From contig NZ_JAPNKC010000001.1 in NCBI RefSeq assembly GCF_026626705.1, forward strand, positions 4,898,001 to 4,962,000: DNA of 64,000 nt. Direction: 5' to 3'. The position numbers were made by a program, and so were the translations under genes. The notes beneath the pieces are model-generated. The model was given only the letters and a program-made list of their open reading frames with translations, was not told the DNA's origin and did no database searches. Shown here piece after piece: positions 25,902-34,489 of this stretch; position 1 is the first letter of the stretch; the number at the start of each line of letters is the position of its first letter. The DNA is from Pyxidicoccus sp. MSG2. Lineage in GTDB: Bacteria > Myxococcota > Myxococcia > Myxococcales > Myxococcaceae.

Positions 25902-26798
25902 TCAGGGCGTCGCGGAGGTGGAGGGGGCAGCCTCCGCCGCGGGCGGCTCCGGGGGCACGGGCAGCAGCTTGCGCAGCGCCGTGAGCGCGGCCGGGTGGAA
26001 GATGGTGTGGTGGTACTCGTTGGGCATGGGCTCGTAGTGCCACTGCAGCCCCTCGGGCGTGTGCTCCTTCAGGGCGGCGACGAAGACGTCCAGGCCCTGC
26101 TGCATCTCCGGCATCTCGCCCCCCTCGTTGCCCATGGTCAGGAAGAGCGTGCGCGGGCCGGCGGGCTGCGCCCGCAGGAGCGCGGGCGCCTCCTTCGAGA
26201 GTGACTGATTGCTCCACCACAGGCTCGGGCTCACGGCGATGTAGCCGTTGAAGAGGTCCGGCTGGCGCAGGAACGTCTCCACGATGAAGAGGCCCGCCAG
26301 GGACTCGCCGATGAGGAAGGACTCGCCGCTCGTGCGGTAGCGCGCCTCCACCCACGGCTTCAGCTCGCGGGCGATGAACTCACGGAAGGCCGCGGAGCCT
26401 CCAGTCGTCGGCAGCGCCTTCTTCTCGTCGGGCACCGAGGTCGGGTAGGTGAAGTCCCGCCTGCGGTCCGTCTCCTCGATGCCCACGACAATCATGTCCC
26501 GGATGGTCTGGCTGAGGCTCCCCAGCTGCGCGAGGCCGGCGATGTGCGGGAAGTCCTCCTTCTCCCCACCGTCCAGCAGGTACAGCACGGGCGGGCGGGC
26601 CTTTCCCTCCGTGTAACCCGGCGGCAGGTACACGTTGATGCGCCGGGTCTCCTTCAGCACGCTCGACTCCAGCGTGTACGAGCGCGCGATGACGATGGGC
26701 CTCCCCTCCTCCACCTTCGCGGTGACTCCGGTGGACTCACGCGTGCCCGCGCACGCCGTCACCAGGCCCAACACCCCTGCCACGATTGCTGCCCGCAT
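25902..26798 (-). CDS. Exported alpha/beta-hydrolase, esterase D/Fes-like
   Basis: A 298-aa lipoprotein esterase. The ATG at 26798 follows GAGG at a 5-nt distance and opens a lipoprotein signal (MRAAIVAGVLGLVTAC). The hydrolase body has VYLPPGY, PVLYLLDGGE, the nucleophile elbow GESLAG (Ser), AVSPSLWW and a late His in EYHHTIF that suits the catalytic triad. This is the esterase D/enterochelin-esterase-like family, whose members hydrolyse ester bonds in siderophores or other small esters; substrate unknown. Gly/Ala/Pro-rich tail. Confidence 0.85.
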   Translation of the reverse strand: MRAAIVAGVLGLVTACAGTRESTGVTAKVEEGRPIVIARSYTLESSVLKETRRINVYLPPGYTEGKARPPVLYLLDGGEKEDFPHIAGLAQLGSLSQTIRDMIVVGIEETDRRRDFTYPTSVPDEKKALPTTGGSAAFREFIARELKPWVEARYRTSGESFLIGESLAGLFIVETFLRQPDLFNGYIAVSPSLWWSNQSLSKEAPALLRAQPAGPRTLFLTMGNEGGEMPEMQQGLDVFVAALKEHTPEGLQWHYEPMPNEYHHTIFHPAALTALRKLLPVPPEPPAAEAAPSTSATP

Positions 26799-26934
26799 CC
26801 GCACCTCGCGTGTACTCCGTCCAGATGGTTCCGGGGCCCAGGATGGCATCGCACCGCGCACGGAGCTACCCGGAGACACACCGCCCGGAGTCATGGCCGA
26901 TGCGTTCTACATCAAGCCGGCCAGCCCCCTGCTC

Positions 26935-27825
26935 TCAGAGGTGCACCTCGGTGGCCTCACATCCTCGGGCCTCCACCTGGACGGTGAGGTGGGCCACCTC
27001 GAAGCCGGAGCGGACGCACGTCTGGACCGCGTGGAGGACTTCATCTGAAAGGGAGGCGTCGCGGCGGACGACGTGCACACTCATGGCGTTGACCCCCGAG
27101 GTGAGCGACCAGACGTGCAGGTCATGGACGCTCTCGACGCCGGGGACGGCTTGGATCGCCTCCCGCAGCGCCATGAGGTTCACGGTCGCGGGCGTCCCCT
27201 CCAGGAGCACGCCCACCGCCTCGCGCAGGAGCCTCCAGGTGCGTGGGAGGATGAAGAGGCCGATGGCCGCGGAGATGAGCGGATCCGCGGAGTACCAGCC
27301 CGTCACCCACATCACCGCGCCCGCGAGGAGGACCGCCAACGACGCCAGCAGATCCGAGAGCACCTCGAAATAAGCCCCCTTCATGTTGAGGCTCTCGGTG
27401 GTGCCGCCGCGCAGGATGAGCAACCCCGCGATGTTCACGACGAGGCCCAGGGCCGCCACCCCCACCATCTCCGCGCTGGCGACGGTGGGAGGGCTGCGGA
27501 AGCGCACCCAGGCCTCGTAGACGACGTAGAGCGAGATGCCGATGAGCACCACGGCGTTGGTGAGGGCCGCGAGGATTTCGGCGCGATGGAAGCCGTAGGT
27601 GCGCTCCGGCGTCGCGGGCCTTGCAGCGAACTTCATCCCCATCAGCGCGAGCGCGATGCCGCCCGCGTCGGTCAGCATGTGTCCCGCGTCCGCGAGCAGG
27701 GCGAGGCTTCCCGTCCAGAGGCCCCCCACCACCTCCGCCGCCAGGTAGAGGGTGGTGAGGATGAGGACGAGTCGAAGCCGGCGCTGGTTGTCGGTGGTGC
27801 GCTCGTGAGCATGGCCGTGACTCAT
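26935..27825 (-). CDS. Cation diffusion facilitator (Zn/Co/Cd exporter)
   Basis: A 296-aa inner-membrane divalent-cation/proton antiporter with six transmembrane helices and a C-terminal cytoplasmic domain. The N-terminus is His-rich (MSHGHAHE). Helix 2 has the metal site HxxxD (H49, D53 in AGHMLTD); in helix 5 the second site is ExxxD (EVLSD), with Glu in place of the more usual His, as in some ZitB/CzcD relatives. C-terminal HDLHVWSL is conserved. GGAGGT precedes the ATG. Last gene of the metal-resistance operon. Confidence 0.93.
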   Translation of the reverse strand: MSHGHAHERTTDNQRRLRLVLILTTLYLAAEVVGGLWTGSLALLADAGHMLTDAGGIALALMGMKFAARPATPERTYGFHRAEILAALTNAVVLIGISLYVVYEAWVRFRSPPTVASAEMVGVAALGLVVNIAGLLILRGGTTESLNMKGAYFEVLSDLLASLAVLLAGAVMWVTGWYSADPLISAAIGLFILPRTWRLLREAVGVLLEGTPATVNLMALREAIQAVPGVESVHDLHVWSLTSGVNAMSVHVVRRDASLSDEVLHAVQTCVRSGFEVAHLTVQVEARGCEATEVHL

Positions 27826-27871
27826 GCGACCTCCGCCCGCCGGCTGGCGTGAAGTCCGAGGGAAGACTTCT

Positions 27872-28213
27872 TCACAGCGCACCTCCTCCGCGGGCGCCCG
27901 TGCGGATGCGCAGGGCATCCTCGACCGGCAGGACGAAGACCTTCCCGTCCCCCGGGTTGCCCGTATGCGCGTGCTTCTCGATGGTGGCGAGGACGGACGC
28001 CACCACGTCGTCCGGCACCGCGAGGATGAGCATGACCTTCTGCGTGTAGTTGACGGAGCCGCGCGCGGGCCGCTCCAGGCCGTTCTGCCCGCGCTGGTGC
28101 CCGAAACCCCGCACGTCCAGGGCGGTGATGCCGCCCACACCGGGGATGGCCTGGAGCGCGTCGGTGACAGCGCTCAGCTTGAAGGGCTGGATGATGACCT
28201 GAATCTCCTTCAT
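27872..28213 (-). CDS. P-II-like protein of the metal-efflux operon
   Basis: A 113-aa P-II-fold protein (MKEIQVIIQPFKLSAVTDAL; GKVFVLPVEDALRIRTG matches the P-II C-terminal region). The T-loop (about residues 38-57, GHQRGQNGLERPARGSVNY) lacks the usual uridylylated Tyr51 context, so normal nitrogen signalling by GlnD is unlikely. It overlaps the CzcA-like gene by 4 bp and is followed by the CDF gene. P-II paralogues linked to heavy-metal RND operons are known; a metal- or nucleotide-sensing role is inferred. Confidence 0.85.
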   Translation of the reverse strand: MKEIQVIIQPFKLSAVTDALQAIPGVGGITALDVRGFGHQRGQNGLERPARGSVNYTQKVMLILAVPDDVVASVLATIEKHAHTGNPGDGKVFVLPVEDALRIRTGARGGGAL

Positions 28214-31200
28214 GACACGCCTCCTTCAACGACACGGGGATGGGCCGCTCCGCCTGGAGCGTCTTCCGGAGGCACGGGGACCGCGGCCGGCCGGTCCCGG
28301 TCGAACCAGGTGTAGACGGTAGGCAGCACCAGCAACGTCAGGAGGGTGGAGCTGAGCAGCCCGCCGATGACGACGGTGGCCAGCGGCTTCTGCACCTCCG
28401 CCCCCGCCCCGGAGGCGAAGGCCATGGGGATGAAGCCCAGGCTGGCCACCAGCGCCGTCGTGAGGACGGGCCGCAGGCGCAGGTGCGCCGCGTCGCGGGC
28501 AGCTTCCGCCGGGGCGCGCCCCTCCTGACGCAGCTGCCGCATGTAGCTCACCAGCACCAGGCCGTTGAGGACGGCCACGCCGAAGAGGGCGATGAAGCCC
28601 ACGGCCGCGGAGATGGAGAGCGGCATGCCGCGCACCAGCAGCGCCAGGAGTCCGCCCGTCACCGCGAAGGGGATGTTGAGGTAGATGAGGACCGCGGGGC
28701 GCACCGCGCCAAAGCTGCTGTAGAGCAACACGAAGATGAGGAAGAGGGTGAGCGGCACGACGATAGCGAGCCGCCGGCCCGCGGACTGGAGGTTCTCGAA
28801 CTGGCCACCCCATTCGAGCCAGTAGCCGGGCGGCAGCGGCACCTCGCGCGCGACGACCGCCTGGGCCTCGGCCGCGAAGCCCTGCAAGTCGCGCCCGCGC
28901 ACGTTGCCTTCAATGGTGAGGCGGCGCTGGATGTTCTCCCGGCTCACCTGGGCCGGGCCCTCCTCCACCACCACCTTCGCGAGCTCGGACAGCGGGATGA
29001 GCTGGCCCGACGGGCTGGCCACCTTGAGCGTCCCCAGCCCCTCCACCGTCGCCCGCGCCTCGGGCTTGAAGCGCACCTGGAGGGCGAAGCGCTTCTGGCC
29101 CTCCAGCACCGTGCCGACTTCCCGGCCGCCGATGGTCTCAATGGTGTCCAGCACCTGGCGAACGTTGATGCCGTAACGGGCAATGGCCTGGCGGTCCACC
29201 TGGATGCGGGCCACCGGCAAGCCAGCCACCTGCTCCGCCTTGACGTCGGCCGCGCCGGGCACCTTCGCGAGCGCGGCCACCAGCCGGTCTCCCGTCTTCT
29301 TCAGCACGTCCAGGTCTTCCCCGTAGAGCTTCACGGCGAGGTCCGAGCGCACGCCGGAGATGAGCTCGCTCACGCGCAGCTCGATGGGCTGGGAGTAGCT
29401 GAAGACGCTCCCGGGCACCTCCTTGCGCAGGGCCTCGTCCATGGCCGCGATGAGCCCCTCCCGGTCCTTCGCGGTCGTCCACTCCTCATGAGGCTTGAGC
29501 ATCACGAGGATGTCGGAAATCTCGACGCCCATCGGGTCGGTGGCGATCTCCGCCCGCCCCGTGCGAGAGACGGCCGTCACCACCTCGGGGAAGCGCTTGA
29601 GCACCCGCTCGATGAGGGTCGTCTGCCGCACGGACTCCTCCAGCGACACGGAGGGCACGCGCCATGCCTGGAGCGCGAGCGCCCCTTCATCCAGCCGGGG
29701 GATGAACTCCGCCCCCAGGAAGGGCACGGTGGCGAGGCTCAGCGCGAGGACGCCCACCGCGATGCCCACCACCGCCTTGCGGCGCCGCAGACACCAGGCG
29801 AGCGCAGGCTCGTACACCTTGCGCGCCCCGACGATGAGGAAGCTCTCCTTCTCTTGCACCTTGCGCGGCAGGGCAAGGGAGGCGAGCGCGGGCACGAGGG
29901 TGAGGGAGAGAACGAAGGCCCCCGCGAGCGCGCAGATGACCGTGATGGCCATGGGGCGGAACATCTTCCCCTCGATGCCGGTGAGGCTGAGGATGGGCAG
30001 GTAGACGACCGCGATGATGCCCACGCCGAAGGAGGCGGGGCGAACCATCTCGATGGCGCTGCGGTACGCCACCTCGTCCCGCTCCTCACGGGTCAGGGCC
30101 CGGCCGAGCTGGTGGTTCTTCTCCGCGATGTGCCGCACCGAGTTCTCGATGATGATGAGCGCACCGTCGACGATGAGGCCGAAGTCGATGGCCCCCAGGC
30201 TCATCAGGTTGCCGGAGATGCCCAACTCGCGCATGCCGATGAATGCCGTCAGCATGCAGAGGGGAATCGCGCTGGCGACGATGAGCCCGGCGCGCAGGTT
30301 GCGCAGCATGAGGAAGAGCACCACCACCACCAGGAGGCCGCCCTCGATGAGGTTCCGGGCCACCGTGTGGATGGTTTTGCGCACCAGGTCCGTGCGGTCG
30401 TAGAAGGTCTCCAGCGTCACGCCCTGGGGCAGCGTGGGGCGGATCTTCTCGACCACGACCTTCACGTCCTCCACCACGGCGCGCGAGTTCTGGCCGATGA
30501 GCATCATCACGATGCCGGTGACGGCCTCGCCCCGGCCGTCGCGGGTGACCGCGCCCTGGCGCACCTGGGGCGCGAACTTCACCTCCGCCACGTTTCGGAT
30601 GAATACGGGCGTGCCCTGCGCGGAGGTGGAGACAACGATGTTGGCGATGTCGTCCAGCGACTCGACGACTCCCTCGCCGCGAATGAGGACCTGCTCCTGG
30701 GCCCGCGCGATGTAGGCGCCGCCGGCGTTGGCGTTGTTCTCCTCCAGGGCCTGGAAGACCTGCTCCAGGGACAGCCCGTAGGCGGCCAGTTGTGCCGGAT
30801 CCAACTGCACCTCGTAGGTCTTCAGCTCGCCGCCGAAGGCGTTCACCTCCACGACGCCGGGGACGCCGCGCAGGCGCGGGGAGATCTGCCACTCCAGGAT
30901 GGAGCGCAGCTCCATGGGGCTCTTGCCCTCGCCCCTCACCTCGAACTGGTAGATTTCACCCAGGCCGCTGGAGATGGGCCCCATCTCCGGCGTGCCGTAG
31001 CCCTCGGGGATGCTCTCCTTCGCGGTGGTGAGCCGCTCCTGGACGAGCTGGCGGGCGAAGTAGATGTCGACGTCGTCCTTGAAGACGACGGTGACGACGG
31101 AGAGGCCGAACTTGGAGACCGAACGGATCTCCTCGGTGTCCGGCAGCCCGCTCATCGCCGTCTCCACGGGGACGGTGACGAACTTCTCCACCTCCACGGG

Positions 31201-31371
31201 GCCCAGCCCGGCAGAGGTGGTGAGGACCTGGACCTGCACGTTGGTGACGTCCGGGACGGCGTCGATGGGCAGGCTCTTGAGCGCGTAGAGGCCGAAGCCG
31301 ATGAGGACCGCTGTCAGGACGAAGACGAGGAAGCGGTTGCGGATGGAGAAGTGGATGATTTTGTCGAACAT
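28210..31371 (-). CDS. czcA: Heavy-metal efflux RND pump, CzcA-like
   Basis: A 1053-aa inner-membrane proton-driven pump of the HME-RND family, of usual length with 12 transmembrane helices and two large periplasmic loops. Helix 4 has the charged relay D396-F-G-L-I-V-D402-G-...-E409-N, the pattern of CzcA-type Co/Zn/Cd exporters rather than the CusA (Cu/Ag) pattern. It forms a tripartite complex with the adjacent membrane-fusion and outer-membrane proteins, 11 bp upstream (CzcB-like) and beyond. Confidence 0.94.
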   Translation of the reverse strand: MFDKIIHFSIRNRFLVFVLTAVLIGFGLYALKSLPIDAVPDVTNVQVQVLTTSAGLGPVEVEKFVTVPVETAMSGLPDTEEIRSVSKFGLSVVTVVFKDDVDIYFARQLVQERLTTAKESIPEGYGTPEMGPISSGLGEIYQFEVRGEGKSPMELRSILEWQISPRLRGVPGVVEVNAFGGELKTYEVQLDPAQLAAYGLSLEQVFQALEENNANAGGAYIARAQEQVLIRGEGVVESLDDIANIVVSTSAQGTPVFIRNVAEVKFAPQVRQGAVTRDGRGEAVTGIVMMLIGQNSRAVVEDVKVVVEKIRPTLPQGVTLETFYDRTDLVRKTIHTVARNLIEGGLLVVVVLFLMLRNLRAGLIVASAIPLCMLTAFIGMRELGISGNLMSLGAIDFGLIVDGALIIIENSVRHIAEKNHQLGRALTREERDEVAYRSAIEMVRPASFGVGIIAVVYLPILSLTGIEGKMFRPMAITVICALAGAFVLSLTLVPALASLALPRKVQEKESFLIVGARKVYEPALAWCLRRRKAVVGIAVGVLALSLATVPFLGAEFIPRLDEGALALQAWRVPSVSLEESVRQTTLIERVLKRFPEVVTAVSRTGRAEIATDPMGVEISDILVMLKPHEEWTTAKDREGLIAAMDEALRKEVPGSVFSYSQPIELRVSELISGVRSDLAVKLYGEDLDVLKKTGDRLVAALAKVPGAADVKAEQVAGLPVARIQVDRQAIARYGINVRQVLDTIETIGGREVGTVLEGQKRFALQVRFKPEARATVEGLGTLKVASPSGQLIPLSELAKVVVEEGPAQVSRENIQRRLTIEGNVRGRDLQGFAAEAQAVVAREVPLPPGYWLEWGGQFENLQSAGRRLAIVVPLTLFLIFVLLYSSFGAVRPAVLIYLNIPFAVTGGLLALLVRGMPLSISAAVGFIALFGVAVLNGLVLVSYMRQLRQEGRAPAEAARDAAHLRLRPVLTTALVASLGFIPMAFASGAGAEVQKPLATVVIGGLLSSTLLTLLVLPTVYTWFDRDRPAAVPVPPEDAPGGAAHPRVVEGGVS

Positions 31372-31382
31372 GGGCGGAGGCC

Positions 31383-32615
31383 TCAGTCGTGCTCGCCCAT
31401 GCTCTCCTTGGAGAGCTCGGACTTGAGGATGAACGCGCCCTGGGAGACGACGTCGGTGCCGGCTTCGAGGCCCGAGAGCACCTCCACCTCCCGGGCGGAG
31501 CTCGCGCCGACGCGCACCTTCACGGGCTTGAACTGGTTGTCCTTCACCGGGACGAAGACGAACTGCTCCTCGCCCACCTTCTGGACGGCCTCACGGGGGA
31601 CCACGAGGCGCGAGGGCTCCGCGCTTCCCGCGTCTGCCTCCGCGCGCTGCGTGGTGAGGACCTCGGCCTGGGCGAACATGCCGGGCTTGAGGGCCCCGTC
31701 GGCGTTGGGGATGACCACCCGCACGGGCACCGAGCGCGTCTTCTCGTCGACGACGTCGCCGATATAGGCCACGCGGCCCTCGAAGCGCCGGTCGCCGAGC
31801 GCGGCGACGGTGAGGGCCACCGGCTGGCCCGCCTGGACGCTGCGCAGCTGGGACTCGAAGACGTCCAGCACCCCCCAGAGCTCCCGGAGGTCCGCCACGG
31901 TGAACAGCGGCGTGGCCGCATCCACCGTGGCGCCCACGACGCCGCCCATCTCCACCACCGTGCCCTCCAGCGGGGCGCGGGCGGGGAAGCGTGAGCTGTA
32001 GTGCTCATCGGCCTTGAGGGCGCGAATCTCCGCGTCGTTGAGGCCGAGCGCGTGCAGCCGTCCCTCCGCGGCGTTCATGTCCGCCTGGGCGGTGGCGAAC
32101 TCCGCCTCCGCCTGGCGCGCCTCGCGCTCCGAGGAGATGCCCTTGCCCAGCAGCTCCTTCTCGCGCCGGAAGTTCTCCGAGGCCACGCGCGACTTCGTCG
32201 CCGCGGAGAGGTAGTCCGCCCGCGCCTGGCCCAGCTCCGGGCTCTCCAGGAAGCCGAGCACCTGGCCCTGCTTCACCTTCTGCCCGAGCGTGACTTCCAG
32301 GCTGGCGATGCGGCCGGGGACGCGCGCGGCGACCCGGGCGAGGCCCTGCTGGGTGAAGGTGATGCGAGCGGGGGCGGAGAGGCCCTGGGTGAGCGGCATC
32401 ATCCGCGCCCGGACGCGTTGCAACTGGGCGTTCTCCAGCGCCTCGGGCGTGAGGGTGATGAGCTCTGAATGGCCCTCACCCTCCTCATGGGGCGCGCCCT
32501 TCTTCTCTCCCTCCTCGGCGGGGGGCTTCGGGCCCTGGGAAGGCGTTTCCTCCTTGCGAGAGCAGCCGGACAGGAGGACGCAGAGCGACAGGCACAGCAG
32601 TGCGGAACGAGTCAT
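31383..32615 (-). CDS. czcB: Efflux RND membrane-fusion subunit, CzcB-like
   Basis: A 410-aa periplasmic adaptor anchored as a lipoprotein (MTRSALLCLSLCVLLSGC). Order: His/Glu-containing N-terminal stretch (KGAPHEEGEGHSE) that may bind metal, barrel-sandwich hybrid (GRIASLEVTLGQKVKQGQVL), alpha-hairpin, beta-barrel (AALGDRRFEGRVAYIGD) and C-terminal domain. Start overlaps the CzcC-like gene stop by 4 bp. It bridges the CzcA-like pump and the outer-membrane channel. Confidence 0.93.
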   Translation of the reverse strand: MTRSALLCLSLCVLLSGCSRKEETPSQGPKPPAEEGEKKGAPHEEGEGHSELITLTPEALENAQLQRVRARMMPLTQGLSAPARITFTQQGLARVAARVPGRIASLEVTLGQKVKQGQVLGFLESPELGQARADYLSAATKSRVASENFRREKELLGKGISSEREARQAEAEFATAQADMNAAEGRLHALGLNDAEIRALKADEHYSSRFPARAPLEGTVVEMGGVVGATVDAATPLFTVADLRELWGVLDVFESQLRSVQAGQPVALTVAALGDRRFEGRVAYIGDVVDEKTRSVPVRVVIPNADGALKPGMFAQAEVLTTQRAEADAGSAEPSRLVVPREAVQKVGEEQFVFVPVKDNQFKPVKVRVGASSAREVEVLSGLEAGTDVVSQGAFILKSELSKESMGEHD

Positions 32616-33856
32616 GGAAGGCTCCCGATTGCGCGGGTGAGTTGTGCGTCCGCGGCGGCGAGCTCCCGCACCGCGTCGATGTATCCGCGCCGCGCGTCCA
32701 GCGACTCGCGGCGGATGACCAGCAGTTGCAGGAAGTCCACCTTGCCGGCCCGGTAGGCTTCGTTGACCAGCTCCAGGTTCTGCTGGAGCGCCGCGAGGAC
32801 GTCCGCGCTGTAGACGTCCGCGGCGGCGCTCGCGGTGCGGTAGCGCTCCAGCGCGAGGGCCACCTCGGAGCGCACCAGCTGCTCGACCGCGCGGAGCGTG
32901 CCCTCGGCCTCCACCCGTCGCGCGGCGCTCTCGCCCCGGGCGGCCTGGTTGCGATTGAAGAGGGGCAGCTCGATGCCCAGGGTGCCCTGGATGATGGTGG
33001 CGTCCTCCTCCCGGCTGTAGGTCGCGCCGAGGCGAGGGCTGGGCAGCACTTCCCGCGCGGCGAGCCGCCCCGCCGCGCGCGCGGCCTCGACCTCGGCGGC
33101 CGCGGCCTGCACCTCTCCCCGCTGCGCGAGGGCCTTCTCCTGCAGGGCCGCCAGCAGGGGCGCCTCCTTGCGCTCCGTGTCCTGGCCTCCCTCCAGCGTC
33201 AGCGCTTCGGTGGGCTCCAGGCCCAACAGCAGCCGCAGCTGGGCCAGGGCGCTGGAGCGGCGCTGGAGGGCCAGCGTGCGCTCCCGGGTGGCCCGTCCCT
33301 GTTCCACCCGCGCGGTGTTGACCTCGATGAGGGACGCGGCGCCGGCGCCCCGGCGCTCCTCAGCGGCCTGGAGGGCCTGCTCCGCCAGGGCACGGCCCTC
33401 CTCGGCGAGGAGGGCCTCCTGCTCGGCGGCGCGGGCCAGGGCGAAGGCCTCCCGGACGTCGGCGGCGAGGTCGATTCTCGCGGTTGCCAGGCGCGCGTCA
33501 CTGGCCGTCAGCTCCGCGCGCGCGACGTCCTTGCGCGCGGCACGCTGGCCGAAGACCTCGAGCCGCTGGCTGACCCCCAGGCCCAGGTCGACGGAGTTAC
33601 CCCCGGGGCGCGTGCGAGGCCCCACCGCGGCACTCACCTCCGGGTTCTGTTGGAAGAGGAGCCCGGCCCCCTCGACACGTGCCCGGGCGGCGGCGGACTG
33701 CGCGCGGACGGAGAGCAGATGCGGGCTGTGCTCCAGTGCGAAGGCCACCGCGCTCTCGGCGGTCAGCGTGCGTTGCGCATGGGCGACGGTTGGAAGAAGC
33801 CCGATGAGGCAGGGCAGGAGGAGTCTGCGTATGGGTTGAGTCAGACAAGGAGACAT
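32612..33856 (-). CDS. czcC: Outer-membrane efflux protein, CzcC-like
   Basis: A 414-aa TolC-family channel with signal peptide (MSPCLTQPIRRLLLPC...AHA) and the duplicated outer-membrane efflux domain (AVAFALEHSPHLLSVRAQS; VNEAYRAGKVDFLQLL). The ATG at 33856 is chosen for the signal peptide; the frame is open to 33979 but that stretch is Arg/Pro-rich. No clear ribosome binding site. First pump gene of the operon. Confidence 0.9.
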   Translation of the reverse strand: MSPCLTQPIRRLLLPCLIGLLPTVAHAQRTLTAESAVAFALEHSPHLLSVRAQSAAARARVEGAGLLFQQNPEVSAAVGPRTRPGGNSVDLGLGVSQRLEVFGQRAARKDVARAELTASDARLATARIDLAADVREAFALARAAEQEALLAEEGRALAEQALQAAEERRGAGAASLIEVNTARVEQGRATRERTLALQRRSSALAQLRLLLGLEPTEALTLEGGQDTERKEAPLLAALQEKALAQRGEVQAAAAEVEAARAAGRLAAREVLPSPRLGATYSREEDATIIQGTLGIELPLFNRNQAARGESAARRVEAEGTLRAVEQLVRSEVALALERYRTASAAADVYSADVLAALQQNLELVNEAYRAGKVDFLQLLVIRRESLDARRGYIDAVRELAAADAQLTRAIGSLP

Positions 33857-34156
33857 GGGGCATCCGCCACGGAGGCCGCACCGGGACACCGGCGGACGGC
33901 TTCCGCGAGGACAGCGAGGACGTGCCAAGGCCGACCCTCTCCACATGGCGCGAGGCCGGGCGGGAGGGAGCCGCTTCAAGGGAAGAAGGGCGGCAGCGCG
34001 CGCAGGCAGGCCCCGGGCGTCTCCGAAGTGATTCGCGGGAGAACCGAGGGCACTGACGAAGGCCGAAGGCCTGTCAGGGCATCACATGCCTCGATGATGA
34101 GCTCCCGCGTGGACACACGGGGGCCCTTGAGGGCAGGGGACGCGCGTGCGCGGAGC
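33857..34156. other. Gap between His/Cys-rich protein gene and czcC
   Basis: 300 bp without a supported gene on either strand. It contains a stable hairpin at 34053-34077 and otherwise G/C-rich untranslated leader for the czcCBA genes. Confidence 0.4.
34053..34077 (-). terminator. Hairpin in the leader of the metal-efflux genes
   Basis: On the minus strand: CTGAC, A, GGCC, TTC, GGCC, TTC, GTCAG. The inner 4-bp GGCC stem has a TTC loop and the outer stem has 5 bp. No T-tract follows. It lies 80 nt downstream of the small His/Cys-rich gene and 196 nt upstream of czcC, so it may be an attenuator or an RNA-processing point. The structure is seen; the function is inferred. Confidence 0.35.
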
Positions 34157-34489
34157 CTAGGCGGCTATGGGAGGACGCAGGAGGCGCCGGTAGGCCCCCA
34201 GCGCGAGGCGCTGGGTGGGGCCGAGGATGGCGCCGTCACCGGAGGGCGGCAGTGGCGGTGTGGCGCTCGCCACCTGGGTGGGAAGCACGGACTGGCTGGC
34301 GCAGCAGCCGCAGTGGTGAGCCACGGGACCGCAGCCGTGTTCCTTGTTCCCAGTGTCCAGATCCTTCTCGCCAGGCTCGAAATGCGCCAGATGGCCCGAC
34401 GTCGCGTAATGCACCACGAACTCGACCGCTTCCCCGAGGGAGGGCACGAGGCCGTGGAGCAACACGATGACGAGGAGAAGACGCAGCAC
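34157..34489 (-). CDS. Small His/Cys-rich membrane-anchored protein of metal operon
   Basis: About 110 aa. An N-terminal hydrophobic segment (LRLLLVIVLLHGLVPSLG) is followed by a metal-ligand-rich part, HYATSGHLAHFEPG and then HGCGPVAHHCGCCAS, and a Pro-rich tail. Similar small proteins precede heavy-metal operons in myxobacteria. A periplasmic metal-binding or sensing role is likely. The GTG at 34489 is chosen; no strong ribosome binding site helps decide, and a longer N-terminus is possible. Confidence 0.6.
   Translation of the reverse strand: MLRLLLVIVLLHGLVPSLGEAVEFVVHYATSGHLAHFEPGEKDLDTGNKEHGCGPVAHHCGCCASQSVLPTQVASATPPLPPSGDGAILGPTQRLALGAYRRLLRPPIAA

Noticed and set aside
28240-31767. 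1175-codon open frame on the plus strand opposite czcA
   Set aside because: Antisense shadow of a G/C-rich gene: His/Gln/Arg-rich translation, no domain, and the minus strand encodes an intact RND pump with all motifs.
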